This document shows, one piece after another, positions 1-8,352 of a stretch of 14,525 bases of DNA. The stretch's first letter is position 1. The number at the start of each line of letters is the position of its first letter. A model generated the notes under the pieces. It worked only from the letters and a program-made list of their open reading frames with translations. It did no database searches and was not told the origin of the DNA. Source of the stretch: Pseudomonadota bacterium (GTDB taxonomy: Bacteria; SAR324; XYD2-FULL-50-16; JAHJRI01). A program made the position numbers and the translations under genes. The stretch lies in NCBI GenBank assembly GCA_022360105.1, contig JAKSDL010000922.1, positions 1-14,525 on the forward strand. The letters run 5' to 3'.

Positions 1-631
1 CTATCCACTGGAGTTTCTTACCAATGTCAAGCTTTCCGCCAAGGGAGGTCATCCCAAAACCATCATATTTTTGACTGCGGATGCGAACGGTGTTCTGCCG
101 CCAGTGTCACGCCTGAATCTTGAACAGGCTATGCTTTGGTTTCTGATGGGGTACACCAGTAAACTGGCAGGTACGGAAACAGGTATTATCGAACCGGTTA
201 CGACCTTTTCACGCTTCTTTGGTCAGCCGTTTATGTCATTGATGCCAAAGATTTATTCTGAATTGTTAGGGCGTCAACTGCAAAAACACAAATCCAGGGT
301 ATTTCTGATTAACACAGGTTGGACCGGAGGCCCCTATGGAACAGGTGAGCGAATTGACATCAACCTGACCAGGGCAATTGTTAATGCGGCTTTGGATGGA
401 AAGCTGGATGACGTGGAATACAGTGAAAACAAACTGTTTCATCTGGAAGTTCCCAATTACTGCCCTGGTGTTCCTTCGGTGATGCTAAACCCTATCAACA
501 CATGGGCGGATAAAGACAAGTACAGAGAATTTGCCAAGAAGCTGGCTCTAGAGTTCAGTCAACACTTTGACAAGGCATACGGTAACAAGCGAATCGCGGA
601 AGAGGTTCGTATTCAGTGTCCCGGAAAATAG
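1..631 (+). CDS. pckA: Phosphoenolpyruvate carboxykinase (ATP), C-terminal part
   Basis: The reading frame is open from base 2 at the window edge to a TAG at 629-631, giving about 209 residues of C-terminus; the N-terminus lies outside. The enzyme converts oxaloacetate and ATP to PEP, CO2 and ADP in the cytosol, the entry step of gluconeogenesis. The visible sequence matches the ATP-dependent family: FLTADANGVLPPVSRL (the PPVSR arginine belongs to the active site in the family), LAGTETGIIEP, and NTGWTGGPYGTGERIDI, which forms part of the nucleotide-binding region. The GGPYG form of that loop is the common version outside enterobacteria. The end of the protein matches the usual family C-terminus, so it looks intact on this side. 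mdh follows 181 bp downstream on the same strand, fitting a shared role around oxaloacetate. No T-rich intrinsic terminator follows; a 7-bp hairpin at 659-678 has an A-run instead. Confidence 0.95.
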   Translation, partial: YPLEFLTNVKLSAKGGHPKTIIFLTADANGVLPPVSRLNLEQAMLWFLMGYTSKLAGTETGIIEPVTTFSRFFGQPFMSLMPKIYSELLGRQLQKHKSRVFLINTGWTGGPYGTGERIDINLTRAIVNAALDGKLDDVEYSENKLFHLEVPNYCPGVPSVMLNPINTWADKDKYREFAKKLALEFSQHFDKAYGNKRIAEEVRIQCPGK

Positions 632-692
632 AATGTAGAATTCAGCCGGGGAATCAACTGCTTGATTTACCTCAAGCAAAAAAGACAAGATT

Positions 693-730
693 CTTGACTC
701 AAAATCTGCAAAACAGACAGACTAGTCAAG
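693..730. promoter_or_regulatory. Inverted repeat upstream of mdh
   Basis: CTTGACT (693-699) and AGTCAAG (724-730) form a perfect 7-bp inverted repeat separated by 24 bp, and the 8-bp palindrome GACTAGTC (720-727) overlaps its right arm. The left arm includes TTGACT, which resembles a -35 box, but no good -10 box lies at normal spacing. It could be an operator or chance; no regulator is assigned. Confidence 0.3.
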
Positions 731-742
731 TCGAGTCGAACA

Positions 743-771
743 GAAAATTAATTTTCACACGGGGTTACCCC
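743..771. promoter_or_regulatory. Two adjacent palindromes in the mdh upstream region
   Basis: GAAAATTAATTTTC (743-756) is a perfect 14-bp palindrome. Four bases later GGGGTTACCCC (761-771) is an 11-bp odd palindrome. Both lie 40-70 bp before the mdh start codon, where promoter or operator elements or a 5' UTR would be. The AT-rich one could be a regulator site. No known consensus is claimed. Confidence 0.35.
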
Positions 772-794
772 AACAAGTGAGATTTCAACTTTAG

Positions 795-1766
<972 letters not shown>

Positions 1767-1803
1767 TGACTGATCATCCGGATTCAGTTCCGGAATCTGA
1801 ATA

Positions 1804-1846
1804 AAAAAAGCCGGACTTTCCACATACTGGATAGTCCGGCTTTTTT
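1804..1846. terminator. Bidirectional intrinsic terminator between mdh and pyc
   Basis: A perfect 14-bp stem pairs AAAAAAGCCGGACT (1804-1817) with AGTCCGGCTTTTTT (1833-1846). The 15-base loop can pair further (TCCA 1819-1822 with TGGA 1828-1831). A GC core is flanked by a T-run on both strands, so it can stop mdh transcription on the plus strand and pyc transcription on the minus strand. It lies 38 bp after the mdh stop and 24 bp after the pyc stop. Confidence 0.93.
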
Positions 1847-1869
1847 GTTTTTGGAATGTGGAATGTAAA

Positions 1870-4800
1870 TTACTCCTCTTCCTCTTTTTCCGCGATAACC
1901 ACCAATAGATCCTTTGTCTCCACCTGGGTTCCAACTGGTGTCACAATTCTTTCCACAACACCATCCACCTCTGCCGTGATGTTGGTTTGCATTTTCATCG
2001 CTTCCATAGACAGTAGCACGTCACCAACCTCAACTTCCTGACCCACAGCAACAACAACTGTAGAAATCAAGCCTGGCATTGGTGCTCCAACCTCACCAAG
2101 TTTGCTGCTATCCGCTTTTTCATGGGGTGTTCTTTCCAAAGCCATGGTTTCATCAGCTATTCGGATCGATCTGGGTTGTCCGTTTAATTCAAAAAAGACT
2201 TCCCGATACCCTTCCTCGTCAGCCTGACCTAAAGCGAGGTAGCGAATTAACAGGGTTTTTCCATATTCAATATGAACTGGTAACTCTTCATCCTGAATCA
2301 TTCCGTAGTAGAAGTTTAAGGTTGGAATTACCGTGACATTACCAAACTTTTTTCGATGATTTGCATAATCCACAAACACAGAAGGATACATCAAATATGA
2401 GGCAAACTCCTGATCACTGATCTTACGCTCCACCTTTTCTTCGGCTTCTTTTTTCAAAGCATCCAGGTCGGCGGGTGGAAGTTCAAGACCAGGCCGTACG
2501 TTGATTGGCTGTTCATCTTTGAGAATCTTCTTTTGCAGTTCTTTGGGGAATCCTCCGGGAGGTTGTCCCATCATACCTTTGAAAAACTGCACAACTGAAT
2601 CCGGAAAAGATATCTCTCGATTAGGATCAAGCACTTCCTCTTTGGTAATATCGCTGGTGACCATCATCAAAGCCATATCACCAACCACTTTGGAGCTCGG
2701 CGTCACTTTCACAATATCGCCAAACATTTCATTAACCTCGGCGTAAACCTTAGCCACTTCCGGCCAGCGCTCGTCAATACCCATCGATCTTGCTTGCTGT
2801 CTGAGGTTAGTATACTGACCACCAGGCATTTCATGGAGGTAAACTTCGGAAGTTCCGGAACGAATTTCACTTTCAAAACCGCAATACATCCATCTGACTT
2901 TTTCCCAATAGTCGGAAATTGAACGTATGGATTCCTGATCCAATTCAGTATCTCGCGGTCCGTGTTTGAGAGCTGCTACAATCGAGCCCAGATTCGGGTG
3001 CGATGTTAATCCACTCATGGAATCCATGGCTGCATCTATTGCATCTACGCCGGCATCAGCAGCAGCAAGCATAGTTGCGGATGCAATTCCACTGGTATCA
3101 TGTGAATGCAGATGAATCGGCAATCCAACCTCTTCTTTCAAGGCTTTGACTAGTTTAGTGGCAGCAGCGGGTTTAAGTAAGCCCGCCATATCTTTAATTG
3201 CCAAAATGTGGGCACCGGCCGACTCCAGTTGTTTTGCCATATCAACATAATACTTCAAACTGTATTTGGTGCGATTCGGGTCGGTTATATCACCCGTATA
3301 GCAGATGGCTGCTTCACAGATCTTGTTGTTCTCGATCACAGCATCCATAGCCAGTCGCATGTTCTCTACCCAGTTCAAAGAATCAAACACACGAAAAAGA
3401 TCCATGCCGTTTTCAGCGGCCTGTTTAACAAAGTATTTAACGACATTATCCGGGTAGTTGGTATACCCCACACCATTGGAGGCGCGCAGCAACATCTGGG
3501 TCAGCAGATTTGGCATGTAAAGCCTGATACCCTGGAGTCTTTCCCAAGGGCACTCTTTTAAAAACCGCATCGACACATCAAAGGTCGCTCCACCCCAACA
3601 TTCCACTGAAAACAAGTTTGGTAACAGTGCTGAATAAGCGGGAGCAATGCTCAGCATGTCATAAGTACGCATGCGTGTGGCCAGTAACGATTGATGTGCA
3701 TCCCTCATGGTGAGGTCTGTTATCAACAAACGCTTTTGATCTTTCATCCAACGTGCCACAGCTTCCGGCCCCTGTTCATCCAATATCTGCTTCAATCCTT
3801 TTGGAGAATCATCAGGATTGAAATGAGGCGCAGCCGGTTGGTGAGCCAGGGTTGGCTGCAGTCTGCCTTCTACATCTTCGTTACCATTGACAATTGTGTT
3901 TCCGATATAGGTTAACAGTCTGGTCGCTCGATCTTTACGCTTGGGAAATTTAAAAATATCTGTGGATTCGTCGATAAAACGAGTGGTATATTCAGCATTT
4001 TTAAATGTTGGATGACAGACCAGGTTTTCCAGAAAATGAAGGTTGGTGGCGATTCCAAGAATCCTGAATTCTCGCAAAGCCCTGTTGATTCTCAATCTGG
4101 CTTCTTCCGGAGTAGACCCCCAGGCAGTTACCTTTTCCAATAAGGAATCGTAATGTCTGGTAATGACAGCTCCCGAATAGGCAGTACCACCGTCCAAACG
4201 AATACCAAATCCGGTTGAACCGCGATAAGCAGAGATGCGTCCATAGTCCGGAATAAAATTGTTTTCGGGATCTTCAGTAGTTACCCGACATTGAATGGCA
4301 TGCCCGTGGAGTTCTATGTCTTCCTGCTTTGGAACACGACTTTCAACAGTACCCAACTCGGCGCCTTGAGCTACCAGAAGTTGTGCCTTGACAATGTCAA
4401 TACCGGTTACTTCCTCGGTAACCGTATGCTCAACCTGAATCCTCGGATTCACTTCCATGAAGTAAAAATCTTCGGTATCCATATCCATCAGGAATTCCAC
4501 TGTACCAGCATTGACATAACCGGCCGCTCGAGCAATTTTTAAGGCCGCTTCACACAAATCCTGGCGCTTCTGTTCTGTCAGAAAAATAGCTGGTGCGCGT
4601 TCAACCACCTTTTGATTTCTGCGTTGAATGGAGCAGTCTCTTTCAAAAAGATGATAGATATTGCCGTGCGTGTCACCAAGGATTTGAACTTCGAGGTGCC
4701 GTGCCTTTCGGACCAGCCGCTCCACATAAACTTCGTCGTTTCCAAACCCTGCTTTTGCTTCACGCCTGGCCGCTTCAACCTGAACAACAAGCTCATCCCT

Positions 4801-5340
4801 GTGTTCAACCACGCGCATACCGCGGCCACCCCCACCCCAACTGGCTTTCACCATGGCAGGATAGCCGACTTCATCAGCCATTTTTAACAATTCATCTTCT
4901 TCATACGGCAGGGGTTTACTGGCAGGAACAACAGGAGCACCGGCTTCCACAGCCAGATTTCTTGCTGATACTTTGTTGCCAAGTTTTCGCATTACCTCTG
5001 CCGGCGGCCCAACAAATGTGATTCCAGCTTTGGCACAAGCATCAACAAATTCCGGATTTTCCGAAAGAAAGCCATAGCCAGGGTGAATGGCATCCGCTCT
5101 CATTTCTCTTGCGATGCGAAGAATGTCTTCAATATCCAGGTAGGCTTCTATCGGACCTTTGCCTTCCCCAACCAGATAGCTTTCACTGGTCTTGAATCGA
5201 TGTAACGAATACCTGTCCTCTTTAGAATAGATAGCGATGGTATCAATCCCCAGTTCAATGGCAGCCCTGGTAATTCTGATGGCAATTTCACCGCGGTTAG
5301 CGATAAGTAGCCTGTTTATCTTTTTGCAGCTAATATCCAT
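1870..5340 (-). CDS. pyc: Pyruvate carboxylase, full-length single chain
   Basis: It carboxylates pyruvate to oxaloacetate using ATP and bicarbonate, the anaplerotic feed of the TCA cycle. At 1156 residues it has the standard length and domain order. The biotin carboxylase domain is about residues 8-470, with LLIANRGEIAIRI (11-23), the ATP-grasp loop GGGGRGM (169-175) and MEVNPRIQVEH (295-305). The carboxyltransferase domain starts near 538 with TDLTMRDAHQS; WGGATFD (582-588), Lys716 in IKDMAG (the modified metal-ligand lysine of the family) and the HSHD metal ligands His745/His747 are present. The conserved C-terminal region follows. The biotinyl domain carries MEAMKM with the biotin lysine at residue 1116. 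The ATG at 5338-5340 gives the normal family N-terminus; its ribosome site (AGAGA) is weak. A strong promoter lies about 150 bp upstream. It is transcribed toward mdh and away from the second biotin enzyme. Confidence 0.97.
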   Translation of the reverse strand: MDISCKKINRLLIANRGEIAIRITRAAIELGIDTIAIYSKEDRYSLHRFKTSESYLVGEGKGPIEAYLDIEDILRIAREMRADAIHPGYGFLSENPEFVDACAKAGITFVGPPAEVMRKLGNKVSARNLAVEAGAPVVPASKPLPYEEDELLKMADEVGYPAMVKASWGGGGRGMRVVEHRDELVVQVEAARREAKAGFGNDEVYVERLVRKARHLEVQILGDTHGNIYHLFERDCSIQRRNQKVVERAPAIFLTEQKRQDLCEAALKIARAAGYVNAGTVEFLMDMDTEDFYFMEVNPRIQVEHTVTEEVTGIDIVKAQLLVAQGAELGTVESRVPKQEDIELHGHAIQCRVTTEDPENNFIPDYGRISAYRGSTGFGIRLDGGTAYSGAVITRHYDSLLEKVTAWGSTPEEARLRINRALREFRILGIATNLHFLENLVCHPTFKNAEYTTRFIDESTDIFKFPKRKDRATRLLTYIGNTIVNGNEDVEGRLQPTLAHQPAAPHFNPDDSPKGLKQILDEQGPEAVARWMKDQKRLLITDLTMRDAHQSLLATRMRTYDMLSIAPAYSALLPNLFSVECWGGATFDVSMRFLKECPWERLQGIRLYMPNLLTQMLLRASNGVGYTNYPDNVVKYFVKQAAENGMDLFRVFDSLNWVENMRLAMDAVIENNKICEAAICYTGDITDPNRTKYSLKYYVDMAKQLESAGAHILAIKDMAGLLKPAAATKLVKALKEEVGLPIHLHSHDTSGIASATMLAAADAGVDAIDAAMDSMSGLTSHPNLGSIVAALKHGPRDTELDQESIRSISDYWEKVRWMYCGFESEIRSGTSEVYLHEMPGGQYTNLRQQARSMGIDERWPEVAKVYAEVNEMFGDIVKVTPSSKVVGDMALMMVTSDITKEEVLDPNREISFPDSVVQFFKGMMGQPPGGFPKELQKKILKDEQPINVRPGLELPPADLDALKKEAEEKVERKISDQEFASYLMYPSVFVDYANHRKKFGNVTVIPTLNFYYGMIQDEELPVHIEYGKTLLIRYLALGQADEEGYREVFFELNGQPRSIRIADETMALERTPHEKADSSKLGEVGAPMPGLISTVVVAVGQEVEVGDVLLSMEAMKMQTNITAEVDGVVERIVTPVGTQVETKDLLVVIAEKEEEE

Positions 5341-5424
5341 ATTAATCTCTAATTGAAGGGAACCTCTCTCTAGTTCCGGATTAAAGAGAAAATGTGCTAA
5401 GAATTTAAGGTGTTGCAGGTGAGA

Positions 5425-5465
5425 TTCCGACTGTGGGAGGGGGGATATTAAAAGGTTAGTCGGAA
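5425..5465 (-). promoter_or_regulatory. Inverted repeat in the predicted pyc leader
   Basis: TTCCGACT (5425-5432) and AGTCGGAA (5458-5465) are a perfect 8-bp inverted repeat 25 bp apart. If pyc starts transcription near 5485, the repeat is in the 5' leader and could fold as an RNA hairpin; otherwise it could be an operator. Role unknown. Confidence 0.4.
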
Positions 5466-5491
5466 CATTTCATCCATGAAATTGTGTCAAA

Positions 5492-5521
5492 ATAATATTC
5501 AAGTTCTCCCCCTATTGTCAA
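5492..5521 (-). promoter_or_regulatory. Sigma70-type promoter for pyc
   Basis: On the minus strand TTGACA (5521-5516) matches the -35 consensus fully and TATTAT (5497-5492) matches five of six -10 positions, with an 18-bp spacer. The predicted start near 5485 gives a leader of about 145 bases before the pyc ATG. A second TTGACA (5490-5485) directly downstream has no good -10 partner. Confidence 0.65.
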
Positions 5522-5720
5522 CCCTTAATTTTATTGACTTCTATGGTATTCTTCAAAATATCGGCCAAAAAACCGGCTATCTACAGTTTGCAATAGCCTA
5601 ATAAACGAAAAGGTTACTACAATGATAAATATATGACGTAATTCGAAAACAGTGTTAGGGTAATTTTACTGAATGTATCGTTGTTTTGGCAATTAATCGT
5701 GTTTTTTTGGGGGAGCTTAC

Positions 5721-7571
5721 ATGAGCAAAAAGGTCGTAAAATTTATGGACACCTCGTTTCGTGATGGTTTCCAATCCGTATTCGGTGCAAGGGTTTTGAC
5801 TGAAGATTTTCTACCAGCAGTTGAAGCTACGATTGATGCTGGCGTCACCCATCTTGAAGCCGGTGGAGGGGCACGATTTCAGAGCTTGTTTTTCTACTGC
5901 AACGAATCTGCCTTTGATATGATGGATACCTTTCGTTCGAAAGTCGGAACCAGTGCGAACCTTCAGACCCTGGCCAGGGGAATCAATGTTGTAGCGTTAA
6001 GCCAGCAACCACGGGATATCATAGATCTACATGCCAAGATGTTTAAAAAACACGGTATGACAACAATCCGAAATTTTGACGCGCTAAACGATATCAGAAA
6101 TCTTGAGTATTCCGGTGAACGCATTACCCATCATGGACTGAAACATCAGATTTCCATTACCGTCATGGAATTGCCACCTGGCTGCGAGGGTGCCCATACC
6201 GCAGAGTTTTATCTTGACCGATTGAAAGACATCCTGGCTTCAGACATCCCCTTTGACTCCATCTGCTTTAAAGACGCAACGGGAACTGCAAACCCCAAAA
6301 AGATATATGAAACATTTAAGGGAGCAAAAAAGCTTTGTCCTGCAGACACTGTTCTCTGGTTTCATACACATGATACGGCCGGTATTGGTATCGCACAAAA
6401 CCTTGCAGCGGTTGAAGGTGGAGCTGATGGGATTGACTTAGCTAAAAGCCCGGTCAGCGGAGGGACAGCGCAACCTGACATTATGTCCATGGTTCAGGTT
6501 CTGAAAAATTCCGACTTCAAATTGGATGTGGATATTGAGAAAATCATGGAGGCTGAAGAGGTATTTGAAGATGTTATGGAAAACTATTTTTATCCGCCCG
6601 AAGCGAAAATGATCTCTCCAAAGATTGTCTTTTCACCAATGCCGGGCGGCGCTTTAACAGCCAACACCATGATGATGCGGGATACCAATACCCTTCATCT
6701 TTATGGGAAGGTAATCGATGAAATGACCAATGTAGTTAAATTGGGTGGATTTGGGTCATCAGTTACTCCCGTTTCTCAATTCTATTTTCAGCAGGCATTT
6801 TTGAACGTCACCTTGGGTAGATGGAAAAAAATTAATCCTAACTACGGGAACATGGTGCTTGGCTATTTTGGTAAAACCCCTGTAGAACCCGATGCAGAGG
6901 TTGTCAAACTTGCTTCGGAACAACTTGGAAAACCTGTATTTAAAGAAAATCCCCTTGATGTCCTGGAACCGGGTATACCCAAGGCGGAAAAAATCCTTCA
7001 GGACAACAATTTGCCGATAAACGACGAGAACGTATTTATTGTGGCCAGCTGTGAAGGAAAAGGACTCGATTTCCTTCTGGGAAAGGCCAAGGCAACTGTA
7101 CGTAAAAGGGAGCCCGAATCTGACGAAGACCCGGTAAAAATTGATGTTACAAGAACAGCTTCCGGCTTTGCCGGTCAATCAAATTACCAGGTTTCTTTTG
7201 GTGAGCGATCCTATAATCTTAGTGTTGGAAGTGGGCAACAGCTGCAGAATGTTTCAGTGCCTCCCCGACAACCGGAACCCCGGGTTGAGATCCCAAAGCC
7301 CGTCATTCAGCCTGTTGGTTCCACACCTGAAACAAATACACCCGCAGGTTCACAAACGACCAATTCGGTTTCAGCCCAGATTCCGGGGAAGATACTGAAA
7401 ATATTGGTGAGTGTCGGCGAGAAGGTTCAAGATCATCAGACCTTGCTGGTTATGGAAGCCATGAAAATGGAAACAGACGTCAAAGCTTCGTCAGCAGGGA
7501 CGATATCAAAAATACATGTGTCTGAAGGAGATGCTGTTCAAACGGCTGAGGTACTGGTAACTCTATCCTGA
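5721..7571 (+). CDS. Stand-alone carboxyltransferase-biotin carrier protein (PycB/OadA-like)
   Basis: This 616-residue protein has a carboxyltransferase domain (about 1-460), a Pro/Thr/Ser-rich linker (about 500-550) and a C-terminal biotinyl domain (about 552-616) with MEAMKM and biotin Lys582, 34 residues from the end as usual. This is the layout of oxaloacetate decarboxylase alpha and of split pyruvate carboxylase subunit B. Metal-site residues are kept: DTSFRD (10-15), Lys184 in FKDATGT and His215/His217 in FHTHDTAG. Several motifs differ from Pyc: WGGATFD becomes AGGGARFQ and the QMLLR helix becomes LQTLARGIN, so this is a divergent clade. There is no biotin carboxylase domain and no OadB/OadG-type membrane gene nearby. 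It may take part in pyruvate, oxaloacetate or another carboxylation or decarboxylation; the substrate cannot be told. The ATG follows GGGGGAG by five bases. Being divergent from pyc suggests linked regulation. Confidence 0.85.
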   Translation: MSKKVVKFMDTSFRDGFQSVFGARVLTEDFLPAVEATIDAGVTHLEAGGGARFQSLFFYCNESAFDMMDTFRSKVGTSANLQTLARGINVVALSQQPRDIIDLHAKMFKKHGMTTIRNFDALNDIRNLEYSGERITHHGLKHQISITVMELPPGCEGAHTAEFYLDRLKDILASDIPFDSICFKDATGTANPKKIYETFKGAKKLCPADTVLWFHTHDTAGIGIAQNLAAVEGGADGIDLAKSPVSGGTAQPDIMSMVQVLKNSDFKLDVDIEKIMEAEEVFEDVMENYFYPPEAKMISPKIVFSPMPGGALTANTMMMRDTNTLHLYGKVIDEMTNVVKLGGFGSSVTPVSQFYFQQAFLNVTLGRWKKINPNYGNMVLGYFGKTPVEPDAEVVKLASEQLGKPVFKENPLDVLEPGIPKAEKILQDNNLPINDENVFIVASCEGKGLDFLLGKAKATVRKREPESDEDPVKIDVTRTASGFAGQSNYQVSFGERSYNLSVGSGQQLQNVSVPPRQPEPRVEIPKPVIQPVGSTPETNTPAGSQTTNSVSAQIPGKILKILVSVGEKVQDHQTLLVMEAMKMETDVKASSAGTISKIHVSEGDAVQTAEVLVTLS

Positions 7572-7582
7572 TGTGTCACTGC

Positions 7583-7608
7583 GGCTGCACCATACAGCTG
7601 GTGCAGCC
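7583..7608. terminator. Hairpin between convergent genes, possible weak terminator
   Basis: GGCTGCACCA (7583-7592) pairs perfectly with TGGTGCAGCC (7599-7608) around a six-base loop, between the stop of the biotin enzyme (7571) and that of the dodecin gene (7619). No T-run follows on either strand, so it is not a classical intrinsic terminator. It may slow polymerase or protect 3' ends. Confidence 0.45.
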
Positions 7609-7618
7609 CTTGAATCGT

Positions 7619-7834
7619 CTAATAATCGTCAATAAATTTAAACGATACTTTAAGCTTGGTTCGGTATGCGACGATCTTTCCGTCTTCCAGTTTCAAATCC
7701 TGGGAAGTTACTTCTGCAATTCGCAGGTCTTTAAGAGTTTTATGCGCTCTTTCTATGGCATTCTTAGCTGCATCATCCCATGATATTTCGCTCGTGCCGA
7801 TCAATTCAATGACCTTGTATACACTACCCGCCAT
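7619..7834 (-). CDS. Dodecin family protein (Trp-less, calcium-dodecin-like)
   Basis: A 71-residue protein with the dodecin pattern: SVYKVIELIGTS (4-15), a central helix with AAKNAIERAHKTLKDLR (22-38), and a strand-rich end with GKIVAYRTKLKVSFKF (52-67). Dodecins form 12-subunit hollow spheres that bind flavins, thought to buffer or store them. Flavin-binding bacterial dodecins have a Trp after the LR pair (LRWFEV); here the segment is LRIAEV, with Ile39 in that place. This, and the SW and QD positions, resemble as I recall them the Mycobacterium tuberculosis protein Rv0379, described as a calcium dodecin, so flavin stacking may be lost. AGGAGGA lies six bases before the ATG, and a near-consensus promoter is about 100 bp upstream. 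It is convergent with the biotin enzyme and appears to be a single-gene unit. Confidence 0.9.
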   Translation of the reverse strand: MAGSVYKVIELIGTSEISWDDAAKNAIERAHKTLKDLRIAEVTSQDLKLEDGKIVAYRTKLKVSFKFIDDY

Positions 7835-7935
7835 ATGATTTCCTCCTGGTTTTTAGGGGTCGTAATTCGATTGGACAATCCTTTGTTCATGAATTGCGAT
7901 CTGGTTCAAAGCACCTTATCTGATTACTTTGGTTG

Positions 7936-7963
7936 ATTATAAGGATAATTGTCGTTTTGTAAA
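7936..7963 (-). promoter_or_regulatory. Sigma70-type promoter for the dodecin gene
   Basis: On the minus strand TATAAT (7941-7936) is a perfect -10 box and TTTACA (7963-7958) matches five of six -35 positions, with a 16-bp spacer. Transcription would start near 7929, leaving a leader of about 95 bases ahead of the dodecin ATG. Confidence 0.65.
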
Positions 7964-8075
7964 TATCATTCTGACCTTGCTTTTGAATTTGGTTTTCATA
8001 GCATGACGGCGAACAAATCATCGTCGAATTCAGTTTGTATAACCATATCATTTAATGCTTTGACTAATCACACTA

Positions 8076-8352
8076 CTCAAGTTTCGCACCTGTTTTTGCA
8101 GTAGATGATTTATATGGTGTAAAACCACCATCAGCTATTCAGTTAAAAGCCTTTAGCTATTAGCGATCAGCTGCCAGCTTTGATACGAGTCGCTTCGCTC
8201 TATTATTTTGAGTATTCATGTAAACGGACCGAAGGTGCTCAGTTTGAAGCTAAAAGCTACCTGCCGGTAGCGAATAGCTTTTATGTAAAAGTCATCTCCC
8301 TCAGTGAACTGCAGAGCCACTGATAGCATAAAACAAGGGTGCGAAACGTGAG
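8076..8352. mobile_element. MITE-like element or IS remnant with terminal inverted repeats
   Basis: CTCAAGTTTCGCACC (8076-8090) and GGTGCGAAACGTGAG (8338-8352) are inverted copies matching at 14 of 15 positions. Similarity continues inward with small gaps (TGTTTTTGC on the left, GCATAAAACA on the right). The 277-bp interior has no coding frame but several hairpins: ATGGTG/CACCAT (8114-8131), TAAAAGCTA/TAGCTTTTA (8251-8283) and TCAGTG/CACTGA (8301-8323). Size, terminal repeats and lack of a gene fit a miniature inverted-repeat element or the fused ends of a lost insertion sequence. No convincing target-site duplication was found (left flank ends CACTA, right flank begins CCACA). The family is not assigned. 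Confidence 0.6.
8251..8283. repeat. Hairpin inside the MITE-like element
   Basis: TAAAAGCTA (8251-8259) pairs perfectly with TAGCTTTTA (8275-8283). Alternatively GCTACC (8256-8261) pairs with GGTAGC (8266-8271) around a 4-base loop, giving competing folds. Degenerate AGCTATTAGC-like words recur at 8133-8179, with a gapped inverted match between 8142-8166 and this right arm, so an older palindromic repeat may be nested inside. Confidence 0.5.

Larger units (their letters stand above)
5341..5720. other. Divergent intergenic region between pyc and the second biotin enzyme
   Basis: This 380-bp AT-rich gap has no convincing coding frame. It holds a good minus-strand promoter for pyc (5492-5521), an 8-bp inverted repeat in the likely pyc leader (5425-5465), and a G-rich run (5434-5444) inside that repeat. 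For the plus-strand gene, TTGACT (5534-5539) and TACAAT (5618-5623) resemble promoter boxes but are not correctly spaced with each other, so that promoter is unassigned. Just before 5721, GGGGGAG (5709-5715) is a good ribosome-binding site. Confidence 0.6.

Noticed and set aside
659..678. Hairpin TGCTTGA/TCAAGCA after pckA, considered as a terminator
   Set aside because: It is followed on the plus strand by an A-run, not a T-run, and the stem is AT-rich and short.
4593..5021. 142-codon plus-strand frame antisense to pyc
   Set aside because: Its Pro/His/Leu-rich composition is a shadow of the biotin carboxylase coding sequence on the other strand.
7901..7930. GGTTCAAA sequence resembling a tRNA T-loop
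   Set aside because: No acceptor, D or anticodon stems can be drawn around it.
8076..8352. CRISPR-type or tandem direct repeats in the aconitase upstream gap
   Set aside because: The repeats are inverted and palindromic, not regularly spaced direct repeats with unique spacers.
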